Shown here piece after piece: positions 26,866 through 35,189 of a DNA stretch of 64,000 bases. The stretch lies in contig JAQYET010000034.1 in the NCBI GenBank assembly GCA_028723525.1, forward strand, positions 62,001-126,000. The letters are read 5' to 3'. This stretch comes from Prevotellaceae bacterium. GTDB lineage: Bacteria > Bacteroidota > Bacteroidia > Bacteroidales > Bacteroidaceae. Position 1 is the stretch's first letter. Every line of letters starts with the position of its first letter. The notes beneath the pieces are model-generated. The model searched no databases, had not been told where the DNA came from, and saw only the letters and a list, made by a program, of their open reading frames with translations. Position numbers and translations under genes: made by a program.

Positions 26866-29481
26866 ATGAACAATACGATAAGGAAAATACTCGTAGTCGC
26901 CGCCTTGATGGTGGGCCTCACCGTCAGCGCACAGGAGAAAATAGTAAACCCTGAAATAACATACGCCGGAAATCCGCGCAACTGCGTGATAGGCGGAATT
27001 GCCGTGTCGGGCGTGGAAGGGTATGAAGACTATGTGCTGACCGGTATTTCGGGATTGGTGAAAGGACAGCATATAACCCTGCCGGGAAGCGAAATAACGG
27101 AGGCAGTGAAACACTACTGGAAACACGGATTGTTCTCGAAAGTGGCAATCAGCGCAGACTCTATAGTCGGCGACAAGGTCTATCTGCACTTCCACCTCGC
27201 CGTGAGACCGCGCGTGAGCACAATCAACTACATCGGACTGAAGAAGGGAGAGCAGGAGGATATGGAAAAGAAACTGGGACTGCTGAAAGGCTCACAGGTG
27301 ACACCTAACATGCTCGACCGTGCCAAGATACTGGCAAAGCGATATTTCGACGACAAGGGATACAGAAACGCAGTTGTCGAAATAACGCAGCGCGACGACG
27401 TTGCGGCAAGAAATCAGGTCATTCTCGATGTAATGGTTGACAAGAAAGAGAAGATGAAAGTGCGCAATATAATCATCGAAGGCAACGAAAAGCTTGCCGA
27501 CAGCAAGATTAAGGGCGGGCTGTTCAGAAAGGGTGCTTTCTCGAAAACGCATGAAGCAGGGAAACTTTCGTCGTTCCTGAAGTCGAAGAAATATACTCCC
27601 GAAAGATACAGCGAGGACAAGAAGAAACTCATCGACAAATATAACGAACTGGGCTATCGCGACGCCGTGATTGTGGAAGACTCGGTGTGGAACAACGACG
27701 ACAAGCACGTGAACATCTACATCAAGGTGGATGAGGGCAAGAAATACTACCTGCGCAACATCACATGGGTGGGTAACACTATCTATAATACCGACTTCCT
27801 CGCAACGCAATTTGGCATGGAGAAGGGCGATGTGTATAACCAAAGACTCATGAACAAACGTCTCTCGGAGGACGAGGATGCTATCGGAAACCTGTATTGG
27901 AACAACGGATACCTGTTCTACAACCTGCAACCGACCGAAGTGAACATCGTGGGCGACTCTATCGACCTCGAAATGCGTATTCAGGAAGGACCGCAGGCGC
28001 ATATCAACAGGGTGAGAATAAACGGTAACAACCGCCTCTATGAGAACGTGATAAGGCGAGAACTGCGCACAAAGCCGGGCGACCTGTTCTCGAAAGAGGC
28101 TCTGCAACGCTCTCAGCGAGAACTCGCCACAATGGGACATTTCGACCCCGAGCAGGTGCTTCCTGACGTAAAGCCGAACTATGAGGACGGAACTGTGAAC
28201 ATCGACTGGAACCTCGTGCAGAAATCCAACGACCAAGTGGAGTTCTCGCTCGGCTGGGGACAGACGGGAGTAATCGGAAGAGTGGGACTGAAACTCAACA
28301 ACTTCTCTATGGCAAACCTGTTCGGGAAGAACAAGAAACGCAGGGGAATACTCCCTATCGGAGACGGAGAGGTGCTCTCGATAGGAGCGCAGACCAATGC
28401 ACAATATTACCAATCGTACAACGCAAGCTACTCCACCAACTGGTTCGGAGGCAAAAGACCGATACAGTTCACGGTGAGCACGTTCTATAGTAAGCAGACC
28501 GACGTGTCGAGCAACTACTATAACAACGCCTACATGAACAACTACTACAACTATCTCTACGGCGTAGGAAGCAGTTACTACAACAGTTATGAGAACTACT
28601 ACGACCCCGACAAGTATGTGAAACTCATGGGAGCAAGCATCGGATGGGGTACTCGTCTGCGCTGGCCCGACGACTATTTCATGCTGAGCGTGGAAATGTC
28701 GTTCACGAGATACTTCCTGAAGAACTGGAGATACTTCCTCGTTTCAAACGGAAACTGCAACAACCTCAACTTAGGTATAACGCTCACACGCAGTTCAACG
28801 GACAACCAACTCTTCCCGCGTCGCGGCTCGGAATTCTCTGCGTCGGTAACAATCACGCCGCCGTGGAGCAAGTTCGAGAACAAGGACTATAAGAACCTTG
28901 CCACCGACCCTAAGTCGCCAACCTACTCGCGAGAACAGCAAGAGAAGTACAGGTGGATTGAATACCACAAGTGGAAGTTCAAGGCGCGCACCTTCACGGC
29001 ACTCACCGAAGGACAGAAATGTCTCGTGCTGATGACAAGAGTGGAGCTAGGACTGCTCGGCTCGTACAACAAATACAAGAAGTCTCCTTTCGAAACGTTC
29101 TACATGGGAGGCGACGGAATGAGCGGATACAGCAACGGATATGCACAGGAAACAATCGGACTGCGCGGATATGACAACGGTGCGCTCACGCCATACTATC
29201 AGGAAGGCTACGCCTACGACCGCTTCACGCTCGAACTGCGCTACCCTCTGCTGCTCGGCAACACCACCATCTACGGACTCGCATTTGCCGAAGCCGGCAA
29301 TGCGTGGACAAACACGAGCAAGTTCAACCCATTCGACATGAAACGCTCGGCAGGCATCGGCGTGCGCATATTCCTGCCGATGGTGGGTATGATGGGTATC
29401 GACTGGGCTTACGGATTTGACAAAGTGTTCGGAACGAAAGGTGGCGGACAGTTCCACTTCATCCTCGGACAGGAATTCTAA
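26866..29481 (+). CDS. bamA: Outer membrane protein assembly factor BamA
   Basis: About 871 residues from the ATG at 26866; an in-frame GTG at 26830 is upstream but the signal peptide (TIRKILVVAALMVGLTVSA) fits the later start. The N-terminal half has POTRA domains (for example INYIGLKKGEQEDMEKKLG, and RVRINGNNRLYENVIRREL typical of the last one); the C-terminal half is a 16-stranded Omp85 barrel ending in FHFILGQEF with the terminal Phe used for barrel assembly. It inserts beta-barrel proteins into the outer membrane. Tyr/Asn-rich loops around residues 540-580 look like surface extensions. Followed by three Skp-like chaperones. Confidence 0.93.
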   Translation: MNNTIRKILVVAALMVGLTVSAQEKIVNPEITYAGNPRNCVIGGIAVSGVEGYEDYVLTGISGLVKGQHITLPGSEITEAVKHYWKHGLFSKVAISADSIVGDKVYLHFHLAVRPRVSTINYIGLKKGEQEDMEKKLGLLKGSQVTPNMLDRAKILAKRYFDDKGYRNAVVEITQRDDVAARNQVILDVMVDKKEKMKVRNIIIEGNEKLADSKIKGGLFRKGAFSKTHEAGKLSSFLKSKKYTPERYSEDKKKLIDKYNELGYRDAVIVEDSVWNNDDKHVNIYIKVDEGKKYYLRNITWVGNTIYNTDFLATQFGMEKGDVYNQRLMNKRLSEDEDAIGNLYWNNGYLFYNLQPTEVNIVGDSIDLEMRIQEGPQAHINRVRINGNNRLYENVIRRELRTKPGDLFSKEALQRSQRELATMGHFDPEQVLPDVKPNYEDGTVNIDWNLVQKSNDQVEFSLGWGQTGVIGRVGLKLNNFSMANLFGKNKKRRGILPIGDGEVLSIGAQTNAQYYQSYNASYSTNWFGGKRPIQFTVSTFYSKQTDVSSNYYNNAYMNNYYNYLYGVGSSYYNSYENYYDPDKYVKLMGASIGWGTRLRWPDDYFMLSVEMSFTRYFLKNWRYFLVSNGNCNNLNLGITLTRSSTDNQLFPRRGSEFSASVTITPPWSKFENKDYKNLATDPKSPTYSREQQEKYRWIEYHKWKFKARTFTALTEGQKCLVLMTRVELGLLGSYNKYKKSPFETFYMGGDGMSGYSNGYAQETIGLRGYDNGALTPYYQEGYAYDRFTLELRYPLLLGNTTIYGLAFAEAGNAWTNTSKFNPFDMKRSAGIGVRIFLPMVGMMGIDWAYGFDKVFGTKGGGQFHFILGQEF

Positions 29482-29504
29482 CGATAAAACAAAAAACAGA
29501 GATT

Positions 29505-30017
29505 ATGAAGAAATTACTGATAATAGCCGTAATGGCAATAGTCGCAACGGCGGCAAACGCACAGAAGTTCGCACTGATTGACATGGAATATATACTGAAA
29601 AACGTGCCGGCGTATGAGCGGGCAAATGAGCAGTTGAACCAAGTGTCGAAGAAGTGGCAGGCAGAAGTGGAGGCTCTGAACACCGAGGCACAGACGATGT
29701 ATAAGAACTATCAGAACGAAGTGGTGTTCCTCTCGCAGGAGCAGAAGAAGGCAAAGCAGGACGCCATAATGCAGAAAGAGAAAGACGCAAGCGACCTGAA
29801 AAGAAAATACTTCGGACCCGAAGGCGAACTGTTCAAGAAGAGAGAGGCTCTCATGACGCCAATACAGGATGAGATTTACGCTGCGGTGAAAGACATTTCC
29901 GACCTCCGCGGATATTCACTCGTGCTCGACCGAGCATCCAATGGCGGCATAATCTTCGGCTCACCTAAGATTGACATCAGCAACGAAGTGCTGCAAAAGT
30001 TGGGCTATGCCAACTGA
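29505..30017 (+). CDS. OmpH/Skp-family periplasmic chaperone 1
   Basis: 170 residues. Signal peptide ending TAANAQ, then KFALIDMEYILKNVPAYE, the start of the Skp/OmpH fold, a long charged helical hairpin (about 40-120) and a C-terminal GYSLVLDRAS strand. Skp-type trimers hold unfolded outer-membrane proteins between the translocon and BamA. It directly follows bamA by 23 nt. Confidence 0.9.
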   Translation: MKKLLIIAVMAIVATAANAQKFALIDMEYILKNVPAYERANEQLNQVSKKWQAEVEALNTEAQTMYKNYQNEVVFLSQEQKKAKQDAIMQKEKDASDLKRKYFGPEGELFKKREALMTPIQDEIYAAVKDISDLRGYSLVLDRASNGGIIFGSPKIDISNEVLQKLGYAN

Positions 30018-30068
30018 ACAACGTGACAATTACTAAAATAATAACAATAAAAAATTAAATCGAAGAAA

Positions 30069-30569
30069 ATGAAAAAGATTATCATTATGCTGCTGGTGTT
30101 GGCACCTCTGTCTGTTTTCGCACAGAAGTTCGGACATGTTGACTCGCAGGCAATCATGCAGGGCATGCCCGAATTTATTCAGGCACGCGGAGAAGTGGAA
30201 GCACAAACCAAAAAGTATGAAGACGAACTGCAGGCAATGCAACAGGAACTGCAGCGCAAAAGCGAGGAGTATGAGAAGAACTCCAGCACCATGAACGAAA
30301 CAAAACGTCAGGAAACGGAGACAGAATTGCAGACAATGTATCAGAGAATACAGCAGACTTTCCAAGACAATCAGCAGGCACTCACAAAAATGCAGCAGGA
30401 GAAACTGCAGCCGATAACAAACAAACTCATCAATGCTATCAAGAATGTCGGCGACGCAGGCGGATACGTATATATCATGGACATGGCTGCCGGCATACCA
30501 TACATCAGCCAGACCCTAAGCAAAGACGTAACTGCAGACGTGAAAGCAGAACTGAGCAAGCTGAAATAA
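30069..30569 (+). CDS. OmpH/Skp-family periplasmic chaperone 2
   Basis: 166 residues. Signal peptide ending VFAQ, KFGHVDSQAIMQGMPEF at the mature N terminus, a Gln/Glu-rich helical hairpin (YEDELQAMQQELQRKSEEYE) and a C-terminal GGYVYIMDMAAG strand. Second tandem Skp-like gene, followed by a terminator. Moderately diverged from its neighbour, so the two may differ in clients. Confidence 0.9.
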   Translation: MKKIIIMLLVLAPLSVFAQKFGHVDSQAIMQGMPEFIQARGEVEAQTKKYEDELQAMQQELQRKSEEYEKNSSTMNETKRQETETELQTMYQRIQQTFQDNQQALTKMQQEKLQPITNKLINAIKNVGDAGGYVYIMDMAAGIPYISQTLSKDVTADVKAELSKLK

Positions 30570-30583
30570 GAACATAACAGAAG

Positions 30584-30626
30584 ACCGGGGAAAGGGCTTG
30601 TTCGCAACTCCCTTTCCCCGGTTTTC
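30584..30626 (+). terminator. Intrinsic terminator after the second skp gene
   Basis: A 13-bp inverted repeat (ACCGGGGAAAGGG at 30584-30596 with CCCTTTCCCCGGT at 30610-30622) followed by TTTCTT. Confidence 0.8.
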
Positions 30627-30711
30627 TTCCTCCCTACACCTAATATACAGGTCAATCCCGGTCAATACCAATATATCTTACCCCCTCCCCAAAGCAAATT
30701 CCACACTTATC

Positions 30712-31212
30712 ATGAAACAATTCCTCCCGCTCCTACTGCTCCTCATTCTGCCCTCAACACTGAAAGCGCAGAACCGCATCGCCTATTTCAGTTACGGCGA
30801 GGCAATGAAAACAATGCCCGAATACGTCGCCGCACAGAAAAACCTCGGCTCGCTGCGCGCAAAATATGCCGCCGAGACAAAGCGGGCAGAAGAGGAATTC
30901 AACAGCCGATACGAGGATTTCCTCGACGGACAGCGAGATTTCGCACCACTCATATTAAAGAAAAGGCAGGCAGAACTGCAGGATATGATGCAGAAGAACA
31001 CCGCATTCAAAGCCGAAGCAGAGCGTTTGCTCGCACAGGCAGAGCAGGACATGATGGTTCGGGTGCACCAAAAGATGAAGGAAACGCTACGGAAGATTGG
31101 CTCAGAACGGGGCTATGCAGTCATACTCAACACCGACGGCAACGCCTGTCCGTATATCGACACCGCCATTGCCGACGACATCACGACAATAGTAAAAGAC
31201 GCATTGCAATAG
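30712..31212 (+). CDS. OmpH/Skp-family periplasmic chaperone 3
   Basis: 166 residues from the ATG at 30712; a longer reading frame to 30598 would run through the terminator. Signal peptide (KQFLPLLLLLILPSTLKAQ), NRIAYFSYGEAMKTMPEY, charged helices and a GYAVILNTDG strand. The third and most divergent Skp-like gene; its stop is 1 nt before the murI start, so it is coupled to murI rather than to the bamA transcript. Confidence 0.88.
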   Translation: MKQFLPLLLLLILPSTLKAQNRIAYFSYGEAMKTMPEYVAAQKNLGSLRAKYAAETKRAEEEFNSRYEDFLDGQRDFAPLILKKRQAELQDMMQKNTAFKAEAERLLAQAEQDMMVRVHQKMKETLRKIGSERGYAVILNTDGNACPYIDTAIADDITTIVKDALQ

Positions 31213-31213
31213 C

Positions 31214-32056
31214 GTGAACACATTACGAGCATCATCCCCCGGTCCTATCGGCGTGTTCGACAGTGGCTACGGCGGTCTGACAATACTGCATCAGATGCGC
31301 AGCCTGTTGCCGCAATACGACTACCTATACCTCGGCGACAACGCCCGGGCACCTTATGGTCCGCGCTCTTTCGACGTGGTATATCGCTTCACACGTGAGG
31401 CAGTGATGAAGCTTTTCTCAATGGGATGCCACTTGGTGATACTCGCATGCAACACGGCTTCGGCAAAAGCTCTGCGAACATTGCAGCAAAACGACCTGCC
31501 GAACATCGACCCCGGTCGCCGCGTGCTCGGCGTAATACGCCCCACGGCAGAAGCGGTGCCGCCGCTCACGGCATCACGCCACGTGGGAATACTTGCCACC
31601 GAAGGCACGATAAGGAGCAACAGTTACGAACTGGAGATTGCCCACCAAGCACCCGATGTTGTGGTGACGGGGCAGGCTTGTCCGCTATGGGCAGCAATAG
31701 TAGAGGCTAACGAGGCTGACAGCGAGGGTGCAGACTACTTCGTAAGCCGGCGTATAAAAGAACTTCTGGGGCGCGATCCGGACATTGACACCCTCGTTCT
31801 GGCGTGCACCCACTACCCTCTTCTAATCAATACAATAAAGAAACACGTGCCCGAAGGCATACGCATAGTGTCGCAGGGAGAATATGTCGCGGAAAGCCTT
31901 GCCGACTATCTCATGCGCCACCCGGACATGGAGACCCGCATAACGAAAGGTGGAACGTGCCATTATCTCACCACCGAAAACCCGGATCGCTTCAAAGAGT
32001 GCGCCCGAATATTCCTAAACGAACCGGTAAGCGTGGAAAACGTAACCCTCGGATAG
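31214..32056 (+). CDS. murI: Glutamate racemase
   Basis: 280 residues from a GTG start. It converts L- to D-glutamate for peptidoglycan. Motifs: GVFDSGYGGLT, YLGDNARAPYG, LACNTAS with the first catalytic Cys and LACTHYPLL with the second. It starts immediately after the third skp-like gene, linking outer membrane and murein synthesis in one transcript. Confidence 0.95.
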   Translation: MNTLRASSPGPIGVFDSGYGGLTILHQMRSLLPQYDYLYLGDNARAPYGPRSFDVVYRFTREAVMKLFSMGCHLVILACNTASAKALRTLQQNDLPNIDPGRRVLGVIRPTAEAVPPLTASRHVGILATEGTIRSNSYELEIAHQAPDVVVTGQACPLWAAIVEANEADSEGADYFVSRRIKELLGRDPDIDTLVLACTHYPLLINTIKKHVPEGIRIVSQGEYVAESLADYLMRHPDMETRITKGGTCHYLTTENPDRFKECARIFLNEPVSVENVTLG

Positions 32057-32156
32057 AATAATCCATGCACGCCAACCAACTTTTTATTACCATACCTTCA
32101 CAACAACCGATAGTTAATTTCCGTTTATACGGCAACTGATTTAGTTAACGAAAGTT

Positions 32157-32167
32157 CCCCCCCCCCC
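32157..32167. repeat. Poly-C tract of 11
   Basis: A run of 11 C about 40 bp upstream of the -33 box of the next gene, flanked by GTTAAC-like sequence. Such tracts can change length by slippage. Confidence 0.75.
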
Positions 32168-32205
32168 GCTAAAGTTAACAATTATTATACTTTTCGCTTA
32201 AAAGA

Positions 32206-32235
32206 TTGAACTGCAAAGTTAAATTGATACCTTTG
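32206..32235 (+). promoter_or_regulatory. Promoter of secreted protein gene
   Basis: TTG at 32206-32208, 19 nt, TACCTTTG at 32228-32235 followed by C. About 98 nt of leader precede the start codon. Confidence 0.75.
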
Positions 32236-32333
32236 CAGTCATAATTGTTTATTACGGAAATAAAACGTTTAGATAAATCAAAAAGAGAGCGAGAATTCAT
32301 TTTACATAATTATTTTTTTAATCAGAACAAAGT

Positions 32334-34556
32334 ATGAAAAGACTTATGTTGTTATTCGCAATACTGATTGCAGTATTGCCAAACATGGTGAAAACCCATG
32401 CTCAACTTACCAACTGGACCGGACACGAAATCAGAGATGCAGGACTCTTCCTGAAGTACGGTAGCACCCAAAACCAGTTAAACGATAAAAACACGGTTTT
32501 CCTCGTTAACGTAGGAGCATGGGAAGCAGGAGACCCAAACTGCTTCTTCAACAAAGGAGGACACTGGGGCGTGGAGGCTTCGTTGTATGAAGTGGGAACA
32601 CCTCTATATCTTGTTAGTGATAATGGAGGTACAACAAACTACATCTACTCTAATATTCTTATCAGCCCGAATATCGGCGGTGAGATAGAAAATCACGTTG
32701 CATGGATTAGAAGCGGCGTGCAGCAGGACTGCGACGGAGTAATCGTGGACAGGAAGTCAAGAGAAAAAGAGTTAGAAAAAAAAGTCGTTGCAGTTACCAA
32801 CTGGTATTTCTACCAAACCAGCGACAAGAACATTTATTGGATTGCACATAAGGAGGGCGTCAGCACGTGGTATTATCTTAGAAGAAACTCTAATGCAACG
32901 GGAGCACGCAAGAACGTTCTTGAAATGGGACAATATTCAAACAATTCCGGACCTAAGAATGACAAATGGTGCCAATGGAAGATAGTCACCAGAGAAGACT
33001 TGATAAAAAGATTCGAGACTGCTCCTGCATCATACCGCGACATTGCCGATGCTACGTTCTATATCTATGACCAAGGATTGGCACGCAGAGACGGTCATGA
33101 CAACAAATGGATAAGGACTAACATTACAGGAACTGTCGATATAAGCAATGAAAAATATAATAATGCAGGTGACAGCTTAAACTATACTGTTGGAACCAAG
33201 AGCATCGACACACAATATACTACTGTCGGTGTGGGTCAACAGACATATTACAACCTTCTGTACGGACAGTTCTTCAATGGTGAAATAAAGCGTGGCACCG
33301 GCAGTATCAGCCAGACCACCGACGTTATCAAAAGAGGCGGATGGTATATGCTTACATGCCAAGGGTTCTACCGACCGGGAGACGGTTCGAAAGCACAGAA
33401 CGCCTACCTGTATGCAAAGGTAAATACAGATGCTCCCATAGAAGGCTCAATCTATTGGAGAACTGCCAAACTGCCGCTGATTTCTTCAGTGTCAGGAGCA
33501 GAGCCGACCAACCTTACCGAGTCGGGAATTAAGTTCTATGAGAACCGTGAGAACTACAGTACCAAGGTTATTGTATGGATTCCCGGATATCAGGTAGATA
33601 ATAATAATCAGGTAATAAGCACAGGACAAAGTCTGGAGGTAGGCGTAAAGTTGGACAACTCAACCGGCTCTGAAAACGAATGGGTTGCCGTTGACAATTT
33701 TCAGTTGAAGTATCTCGGAAACGACTTCCTCATATCCGAACATGCCGAAAACGCAGAGTTCAACAAGGAATGGGAGAATAGAAAATTTGAAACAATGGTA
33801 CTGGAGCGCAGTTTCGTACTGGGGAAATGGAACTCATTAGTGCTTCCGGTTGACCTCAACAAGGACCAAGTGTTCACAGCCTTCGGCACCGACGTGAAGT
33901 TGGCAAAACTCGAAAAGCTCTCTGACGACGGTAAAAACGTGGAGTTCAAGACCCTCAATCTGAACAATATGGCATGGGAAGAGAACGCCATAGAGAAGAA
34001 CAAACTATATGTCATCAATACTACCGTGGGCGGTATCGACGAGAAAATGGACTGGAAAGTTCTCATGTCGCCATATAACGGAAATTACAGAACATCGAAA
34101 CCGCTATACATCATACAGGCTGCTTCATTCAACAAAAATGACATTTCCGAGGATCCCACCGAATACTACAATCCGGTTATCAATCAGAAACTCACCACCC
34201 ATCCGTGCGTCTATAGAAGAGACGGCAACCCTAACCAGAAGGTTCAGGCGTCACCGGACAACTACATCTATGTGATGAACAAAGGAATGGTGACACGTTA
34301 CAAGAAACCGTTCACGCTGCAAGGACTGCGCTGGTGGCTTGAGTTCACCGATCCGCTGCCAAACGGTGCAAAGATTGACATCATAGACGAGGATGTTGAA
34401 GGCGAGACCACGGGAGTGAAGATGATTGACAACGATGCCACTGAAGTGTCGCGCGGTATTTATACCATCGACGGTAAGAGACTTCCCGAAAGCGACACGC
34501 AGGCATTGCCGGCAGGTGTTTACATCGTAGATGGCAAGAAAGTATTGGTTTATTAA
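32334..34556 (+). CDS. Secreted protein with type IX-like C-terminal tail
   Basis: 740 residues. Signal peptide (LMLLFAILIAVLPNMVKTHAQ) and a large beta-rich body rich in Asn, Tyr and Trp without a recognised domain. The last 45 residues, containing RGIYTIDGKRLPE and LPAGVYIVDGKKVLVY, match the tail seen on many Prevotella exported proteins and resemble a type IX secretion sorting signal. It is thus likely released or attached at the cell surface. Stop is 22 nt before the small peptide gene, so both are probably co-transcribed from the promoter at 32206. Confidence 0.75.
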   Translation: MKRLMLLFAILIAVLPNMVKTHAQLTNWTGHEIRDAGLFLKYGSTQNQLNDKNTVFLVNVGAWEAGDPNCFFNKGGHWGVEASLYEVGTPLYLVSDNGGTTNYIYSNILISPNIGGEIENHVAWIRSGVQQDCDGVIVDRKSREKELEKKVVAVTNWYFYQTSDKNIYWIAHKEGVSTWYYLRRNSNATGARKNVLEMGQYSNNSGPKNDKWCQWKIVTREDLIKRFETAPASYRDIADATFYIYDQGLARRDGHDNKWIRTNITGTVDISNEKYNNAGDSLNYTVGTKSIDTQYTTVGVGQQTYYNLLYGQFFNGEIKRGTGSISQTTDVIKRGGWYMLTCQGFYRPGDGSKAQNAYLYAKVNTDAPIEGSIYWRTAKLPLISSVSGAEPTNLTESGIKFYENRENYSTKVIVWIPGYQVDNNNQVISTGQSLEVGVKLDNSTGSENEWVAVDNFQLKYLGNDFLISEHAENAEFNKEWENRKFETMVLERSFVLGKWNSLVLPVDLNKDQVFTAFGTDVKLAKLEKLSDDGKNVEFKTLNLNNMAWEENAIEKNKLYVINTTVGGIDEKMDWKVLMSPYNGNYRTSKPLYIIQAASFNKNDISEDPTEYYNPVINQKLTTHPCVYRRDGNPNQKVQASPDNYIYVMNKGMVTRYKKPFTLQGLRWWLEFTDPLPNGAKIDIIDEDVEGETTGVKMIDNDATEVSRGIYTIDGKRLPESDTQALPAGVYIVDGKKVLVY

Positions 34557-34578
34557 CGACAAATAACAGGAAAAGAAC

Positions 34579-34761
34579 ATGAAAAAAGAATATATAAAAC
34601 CGGAGAGTTCTTACGAATACGTTGAACTACAGTATCATCTTATGGATCCATCGACATGGAGCATGGATGGTGGAGATAAAATCCCTATCTCAGAAGATGA
34701 CAGTGACGACGAGCCAAGCGGTGCAAAAGGTTTTGATTTCTATGAAGAAAACGGAGACTGA
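34579..34761 (+). CDS. 60-residue acidic peptide of Prevotella type
   Basis: Short gene with AACAGGAAAAGAAC as ribosome site. The peptide starts MKKEYIKPESSYEYVEL, a beginning I recall from many small Prevotella proteins, and ends in an acidic Gly/Asp/Ser-rich tail (SEDDSDDEPSG, YEENGD). It has no signal peptide and no cysteine. It lies between a type IX-like secreted protein and a strong terminator, so it is the last gene of a two-gene operon. Function unknown; a ribosomally made precursor peptide is one possibility. Confidence 0.7.
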   Translation: MKKEYIKPESSYEYVELQYHLMDPSTWSMDGGDKIPISEDDSDDEPSGAKGFDFYEENGD

Positions 34762-34793
34762 TGCTGCTATATGACAATCGTCCGAACAATGGA

Positions 34794-34839
34794 AACGCTC
34801 CCCCGAAGCCTTCAAACGCTTCGGGGGAGCGTTCTTTTT
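34794..34839 (+). terminator. Strong intrinsic terminator
   Basis: A 16-bp perfect stem (34794-34809 with 34818-34833), 8-nt loop, then CTTTTTA. Confidence 0.92.
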
Positions 34840-35031
34840 ATGATTACGAAAATAAGCCGTAAGTCGTCGGAGTGCTTGCCGAGAACATGCCTATAGCATG
34901 GAGAGATAGCAAACAAAAGTATAACGAAAAGCATGAAGATTGGCTACAGCCGACTAAGGAACATAATCTGCATGAGGTTTAACAACCGGTTGGTGTTTAA
35001 GTTTCCGATACTTCCTTTTTTCTCATTAAAA

Positions 35032-35063
35032 TTTGTCATTCTCAGAATTTATGACTAAATTTG
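35032..35063 (+). promoter_or_regulatory. Promoter of BspA-like gene
   Basis: TTTG at 35032-35035, 20 nt, TAAATTTG at 35056-35063 followed by C. Confidence 0.7.
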
Positions 35064-35189
35064 CATAATAAAAATCATAAAACCGGTGGCAAACTGCATA
35101 AATATGATGAAGTTTTTATACCATTGGTTTTGAATATCTACTCCTTTTGAATATATTATAAATCATTTAAACAAAAGAAAACACACAAG

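Larger units (their letters stand above)
34762..35189. other. 428-bp intergenic region
   Basis: Holds the terminator at 34794-34839 and the promoter at 35032-35063. Nothing else recognised in 34840-35030; the leader from promoter to start codon is about 120 nt. Confidence 0.6.
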
